The notes beneath the pieces were generated by a model, which was given only the letters and a program-made list of their open reading frames with translations, was not told where the DNA came from and did not search any database. A DNA stretch of 8,423 nucleotides from Streptosporangiaceae bacterium (GTDB lineage Bacteria > Actinomycetota > Actinomycetes > Streptosporangiales > Streptosporangiaceae): contig JASIGD010000611.1 of assembly GCA_030045295.1 (NCBI GenBank), positions 1-8,423 on the forward strand, in the 5' to 3' direction. Positions 5,284-8,423 of the stretch are shown one piece after another. The position numbers and the translations under genes are program-made. The stretch's first letter is position 1, and each line of letters opens with the position of its first letter.

Positions 5284-6960
5284 CTAGCCGTCGGCGATGA
5301 GGGGCTTGAGCAGGATCCCGGGGTGCTCGCGCCGCAGCTGGCCCAGTCGCCACTTGTCGCTGAACAGCGCGAGCAAGGCACCGTCACGGCGGCGGGTCAG
5401 CACCTCGGTGCCGCGCTGGCCGGCCAGCGCGCGGGCGCCCTCGGCGTCGGTGCGCCTGGCCAGCGTGTAATCGAGATGGTCAAGCTCGGCGTAGGCGCCG
5501 AACTCGTGCTGGAGCCGGTCCCGCACCACGTCGAACTGGAGCGGTCCGACCGCGGCCAGCACCGGGGCCTGGTCTCCCCGCAGGTCGGAGGACAGGACCT
5601 GGACGACACCCTCGGTGTCGAGCTGCTCGATCCCGCGCCGGAACTGCTTCTGCTTGCCCGCTTCCTTCCCGCGTACCACGGCGAAGTGCTCGGGCGCGAA
5701 GCTGGGAATGGGCGGGAACTCAACCGGGGCGTCGCCGGCGTACAGCGTGTCGCCCGGGCGCAGCGCGGCGGCATTGACCAGGCCGATCACGTCGCCTGGA
5801 TAGGCGACGTCGAGGGTCGCGCGGTCCTGGCCGAACATCGCCTGCGCGTACTTGGTGGCGAACGGACGCCCGGTCGCGGCGTGGGTCAGAACCATGCCGC
5901 GCTCGAACCGTCCCGAGCACACCCGCACGAACGCCACCCGGTCCCGGTGCGCCGGATCCATGTTGGCCTGTACCTTGAACACCAGGCCGGAGAACGGGGC
6001 CTCGAGCGGGCGCGGCAACCCGTCGATGTCCTTTCGCGCCGCGGGCGGCGGGGCCAGCGACGTCACGGCGTCCAGCAGCCGGCGCACGCCGAAGTTCGGC
6101 AGCGCGGCCCCGAACAGCACCGGGCTCGATACCCCGGCCAGGAAGGACGGCAGGTCCACGGCGGCCCCAGAGCCGCCCAGAGCCCCGGGATCGCCGTAGA
6201 TCTCGTCGAGCAGCGCGAGTTCCTCCAGCGCCGTCGCGTAGGCCTGGCCGTCACGCGCCGCGGCGGCGCGGGCATCCAGCCTGGTTTCCGCGGCGCGCCC
6301 GGCGCCGCCCGGGGTCCTGGCGAAGACGGTGTACTCGCCGGTGGCGCGCTCGATGAGCCCGCGGAAGTCACCGGCCGCCCCCGCCGGCCAGTTCAGCGGG
6401 TCCGGGCGGAGCCCGATCCGCTGCTCGATCTCGTCGAGCAGTTCCAGCGGCTCCCGGCCCGGGCGGTCCCACTTGTTCACGAACGTGATCACCGGGACGG
6501 CCCTGCTCCGGCATACGTCGAACAGCTTCAGCGTCTGCGGCTCCAGGCCCTTGGCCGAGTCGAGCAGCATGACCGCGCAGTCTACGGCGGACAGGACCCG
6601 GTAGGTGTCCTCGGAGAAATCGGCGTGACCCGGAGTATCCAGCAGGTTCAGCACGGTATCCCGGTAGTCGAAGCGAAGCGCCGCGGACGTGACCGAGATG
6701 CCGCGGGCGCGTTCCATCGCCATCCAGTCCGAAGTCACCCCGCGGCGTCCGGCCTTGCCGTGCACCGCGCCCGCCCGGGTGATCGCCGACGCGTGCAGGG
6801 CCAAGGCCTCGGTCAGAGTCGACTTGCCCGCGTCCGGGTGACTGATCACCGCGAACGCCCGCCGCTTACCCGCTTCGGCCAGCACCTTCGGCGAGGAGGA
6901 AACGGACGGGCGCGCGGAGCCATTCCTGAGGGCACGCGGAGGCGCCCCCGTATCCGCCAT
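5284..6960 (-). CDS. prfC: Peptide chain release factor 3 (RF3)
   Basis: RF3 is a cytosolic translational GTPase that removes RF1 or RF2 from the ribosome after peptide release. From ATG 6960 the protein has 558 residues, slightly longer than E. coli RF3 (529), with an extra N-terminal tail of about 30 residues. The GTPase motifs are in order: G1 SHPDAGKST (40-48), a switch I region containing RGISV (86-90), G3 DTPGH (108-112) and G4 NKWD (162-165). The RF3-specific segment APFSGLVFKVQANMDPAHRDR and the C-terminal block EHFAVVRGKEAGKQKQFRRGIEQL...VGPLQFDVV clearly separate it from EF-G or TypA. The stop is CTA 5284-5286 read on the minus strand. An in-frame GTG at 6966, two codons upstream and directly after an in-frame TAA, is an alternative start that a leaderless mRNA would favour. 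It is divergent from the phosphatidyltransferase gene and converges on the secreted hydrolase. Codon use is like its neighbours, so there is no sign of recent transfer. Confidence 0.95.
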   Translation of the reverse strand: MADTGAPPRALRNGSARPSVSSSPKVLAEAGKRRAFAVISHPDAGKSTLTEALALHASAITRAGAVHGKAGRRGVTSDWMAMERARGISVTSAALRFDYRDTVLNLLDTPGHADFSEDTYRVLSAVDCAVMLLDSAKGLEPQTLKLFDVCRSRAVPVITFVNKWDRPGREPLELLDEIEQRIGLRPDPLNWPAGAAGDFRGLIERATGEYTVFARTPGGAGRAAETRLDARAAAARDGQAYATALEELALLDEIYGDPGALGGSGAAVDLPSFLAGVSSPVLFGAALPNFGVRRLLDAVTSLAPPPAARKDIDGLPRPLEAPFSGLVFKVQANMDPAHRDRVAFVRVCSGRFERGMVLTHAATGRPFATKYAQAMFGQDRATLDVAYPGDVIGLVNAAALRPGDTLYAGDAPVEFPPIPSFAPEHFAVVRGKEAGKQKQFRRGIEQLDTEGVVQVLSSDLRGDQAPVLAAVGPLQFDVVRDRLQHEFGAYAELDHLDYTLARRTDAEGARALAGQRGTEVLTRRRDGALLALFSDKWRLGQLRREHPGILLKPLIADG

Positions 6961-6987
6961 CGTCACTTACCTGAGGATACTGGGTCC
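6961..6987. promoter_or_regulatory. Compact bidirectional promoter with overlapping -10 elements
   Basis: Only 27 bp separate ATG 6960 of prfC from GTG 6988 of the phosphatidyltransferase gene. Within it AGGATACT (6974-6981) contains TATCCT on the minus strand (6979 to 6974, a TANNNT match) and GATACT on the plus strand (6976-6981, matching the key A2 and T6). On minus, seven bases separate the hexamer from the alternative prfC start GTG 6966. On plus, six bases separate it from GTG 6988. Both distances place transcription starts at the start codons. No -35 match is evident. GAGG (6973-6976) could alternatively act as a distant Shine-Dalgarno site for the plus gene. Confidence 0.5.
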
Positions 6988-7563
6988 GTGGACCGCATCT
7001 GGACCATCCCGAATGCGATCAGCGCCGCCCGGCTGGCCGGGGTGCCGGTCTTCTTGTGGCTGGTGCTCGGGCCGCGGACGCCTACCGCGGATTACTGGGC
7101 TGTCGCCCTGCTCATCCTCGCGGGCGTGTCTGACTGGCTGGACGGCAAGATCGCCCGCGCGCTCAACCAGGGCAGCCGGCTCGGCGAGGTGCTCGACCCG
7201 GCCGCGGACCGGCTGTACATCGCGGCGACGATCATCGCGCTCGCGGTGCGCGAGATCATCCCCTGGTGGCTGGTCGCGGTCCTCGCGCTGCGCGAACTGG
7301 TGGTCGGCGTGGCGCTGGCCGTGCTGAAGCGCCGGGTCGGCTTCGGCACCCTGCACGTGAGCCTGGTCGGCAAGGCCGCCACCTTGTGCCTGCTGTACGC
7401 CTTCCCGCTGCTGTTCCTGGGCGATCATCCCGGCTGGGCCGGGACGCTGGCCCGGGTCATCGGCTGGGCCTTCGCGATCTGGGGCACCTTCCTCTACTGG
7501 TGGGCCGCGATGCTGTACCTCGCGCAGGTGAGAAGCCTGACCAGCGCCCGGGCGCGCTCGTGA
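6988..7563 (+). CDS. CDP-alcohol phosphatidyltransferase (probable cardiolipin synthase type)
   Basis: This 191-residue integral membrane enzyme joins a CDP-diacylglycerol phosphatidyl group to an alcohol acceptor. The family signature D-x2-DG-x2-AR-x8-G-x3-D-x3-D is complete: Asp49, Asp52-Gly53, Ala56-Arg57, Gly66, Asp70, Asp74. These residues bind two metals and the CDP group. Hydrophobic segments at about 12-28, 37-52, 76-92, 93-113, 127-146 and 155-178 fit the usual six helices. The acceptor cannot be read from the motif, so PgsA (glycerol-3-phosphate) and cardiolipin synthase (phosphatidylglycerol) both remain possible. I recall that in Streptomyces coelicolor the eukaryotic-type cardiolipin synthase gene SCO1389 lies next to a mannose-1-phosphate guanylyltransferase-like gene, as here. 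This favours the cardiolipin synthase reading. The frame is open for hundreds of codons upstream, antisense to prfC. GTG 6988 is chosen because the conserved N-terminus (DRIWTIPNAISAARL) begins there. The gene is 78 bp ahead of the next one, same strand. Confidence 0.88.
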   Translation: MDRIWTIPNAISAARLAGVPVFLWLVLGPRTPTADYWAVALLILAGVSDWLDGKIARALNQGSRLGEVLDPAADRLYIAATIIALAVREIIPWWLVAVLALRELVVGVALAVLKRRVGFGTLHVSLVGKAATLCLLYAFPLLFLGDHPGWAGTLARVIGWAFAIWGTFLYWWAAMLYLAQVRSLTSARARS

Positions 7564-7602
7564 GCGCCGATCCTCGCCCGTGATGTCCCCGCGCTGGTCC
7601 CG

Positions 7603-7608
7603 TAATGT
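7603..7608 (+). promoter_or_regulatory. Weak -10 candidate before the nucleotidyltransferase gene
   Basis: TAATGT fits TANNNT and lies about 33 bases before GTG 7642, leaving a leader of roughly 27 bases that includes the AAAGGAG ribosome site at 7624-7630. The best -35 match at the right spacing (GTGATG, 7580-7585) is poor. The gene may instead be read through from the phosphatidyltransferase gene, or both may apply. Confidence 0.35.
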
Positions 7609-7641
7609 GGGCAGTGCGATCGGAAAGGAGCAGCAGAACCT

Positions 7642-8423
7642 GTGAAGGCCGTCGTCATGGCAGGAGGGGAAGGGACACGGCTGCGTCCGATGACCGCGAA
7701 CCAGCCCAAGCCCATGCTTCCGGTGGCCAACAGGCCGATCATGGAGCACGTGCTGCGGCTGCTCAAGCGGCACGGGTTCGATGAGACCATCGTCACCGTC
7801 CAGTTCCTCGCCGCGCTCGTCCGGAATTACTTCGGCGACGGCGAGGAATTCGGGATGAGCCTGCAGTACGCCACCGAGGAGATGCCGCTCGGCACCGCCG
7901 GCAGCGTCAGGAACGCCGAAGACGCCCTGCGCGACGAGCCCTTCCTGGTCATCTCCGGCGATGCGCTCACCGACATGGACCTGACCGCGATGGTCGACTT
8001 CCACAAGCAGAAGGGTGCGCTGCTCACCGTCGGCCTGGCCCGGGTGCCTAACCCGCTCGAGTTCGGCATCGTGATCACCGACGACGACGGGCAGATCCAG
8101 CGGTTCCTGGAGAAGCCGACCTGGGGCCAGGTGTTCTCCGACACGGTCAACACCGGGCTGTACGTGATGGAGCCCGAGGTGCTGGCGGAGGTCCCGCCCG
8201 GCGAGATGGTCGACTGGTCCGCCGACGTCTTCCCCGAACTGCTCAAGCGCGGCGCCCCGCTGTTCGGCTACGTCTCGGACGGCTACTGGGAGGACGTGGG
8301 CACCCACGAGAGTTACCTGAAGGCGCAGGCGGACGTGCTGGCCCGCCGGGTGCACAGCGATATCGCCGGGTTCGAGGTCTCGCCCGGGATCTGGGTCGCC
8401 GAAGGCGCCGAGGTCGACACGGA
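7642..8423 (+). CDS. Sugar-1-phosphate guanylyltransferase-like nucleotidyltransferase, 3'-truncated
   Basis: The frame runs from GTG 7642 to the window end without a stop, giving 260 residues plus two bases of the next codon. AAAGGAG (7624-7630) lies 11 bases upstream of the start. The N-terminus MKAVVMAGGEGTRLRPMT...QPKPMLPVANRPIMEH is the nucleotide-binding signature of the NTP_transferase family. SGDALTD (105-111) carries the metal-binding Asp, FLEKP (155-159) and NTGLYVM (170-176) line the sugar-phosphate site, and GYWEDVGTHESYLKAQ (214-229) ends the catalytic domain. Sequence after about residue 243 (FEVSPGIWVAEGAEV) starts a left-handed beta-helix. Actinobacterial relatives of about 830 residues continue with a phosphomannomutase-like domain, so most of the gene is probably missing. 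The usual label is mannose-1-phosphate guanylyltransferase (GDP-mannose synthesis), but glucose-1-phosphate or other specificity cannot be excluded. It acts in the cytosol and is likely co-transcribed with the upstream phosphatidyltransferase gene. Confidence 0.9.
   Translation, partial: MKAVVMAGGEGTRLRPMTANQPKPMLPVANRPIMEHVLRLLKRHGFDETIVTVQFLAALVRNYFGDGEEFGMSLQYATEEMPLGTAGSVRNAEDALRDEPFLVISGDALTDMDLTAMVDFHKQKGALLTVGLARVPNPLEFGIVITDDDGQIQRFLEKPTWGQVFSDTVNTGLYVMEPEVLAEVPPGEMVDWSADVFPELLKRGAPLFGYVSDGYWEDVGTHESYLKAQADVLARRVHSDIAGFEVSPGIWVAEGAEVDT

Noticed and set aside
5323..7563. A 746-codon open frame on the plus strand covering the whole antisense of prfC and continuing into the phosphatidyltransferase.
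   Set aside because: Only the last 191 codons encode a recognisable protein. The upstream part is Arg/Gly/Gln/His-rich, as expected from reading GC-rich codons backwards, and prfC on the other strand has complete family motifs.
6967..8355. A 462-codon minus-strand frame opposite the last two genes.
   Set aside because: It is antisense to two well-recognised genes, has shadow-type composition (Gln, Asp, His, Arg, Gly repeats) and spans the intergenic gap without a relevant start signal.

Overview
The window looks like chromosomal DNA from a high-GC actinomycete (Actinomycetota). Codon third positions are almost all G or C, GTG starts are common, every visible stop is TAG or TGA, intergenic gaps are very short, and several proteins have an actinobacterial character. 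I cannot name the genus. No tRNA, rRNA, CRISPR array, insertion sequence or phage gene is visible.

Layout: (1) bases 1-1497, +, the 3' part of a DUF885-family putative zinc metalloprotein, cut by the window edge. (2) 1490-3001, -, a conserved-looking orphan protein with a Rossmann-like glycine-rich loop; its stop overlaps the end of gene 1 tail to tail. (3) A 139-bp divergent spacer with candidate promoters and palindromes. (4) 3141-4091, +, an uncharacterised helical, possibly winged-helix protein, apparently expressed from a leaderless promoter. (5) 4092-4350, no convincing gene, but a 12-bp long-range inverted repeat and other foldable sequence that look like a structured mRNA leader. (6) 4351-5271, +, a secreted GH25-like protein with signal peptide. 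(7) 5284-6960, -, peptide chain release factor 3 (prfC), converging on gene 6 with a 12-bp gap. (8) 6988-7563, +, a CDP-alcohol phosphatidyltransferase, probably the actinobacterial cardiolipin-synthase type, divergent from prfC across only 27 bp. (9) 7642 to the window end, +, the N-terminal nucleotidyltransferase domain of a sugar-1-phosphate (annotated mannose-1-phosphate) guanylyltransferase-like protein, truncated by the edge.

Functionally this is mostly housekeeping and envelope biology: phospholipid synthesis followed by a sugar-nucleotide enzyme in a likely operon, a secreted wall-type hydrolase, and a translation termination factor. I see no clear multi-gene novel system. The most interesting signals are regulatory: a near-symmetric -10 element between prfC and the phosphatidyltransferase that could drive two leaderless mRNAs in opposite directions, the folded leader ahead of the secreted hydrolase, a 13-bp GC-only hairpin inside its signal-peptide codons, and the orphan Rossmann-like protein.
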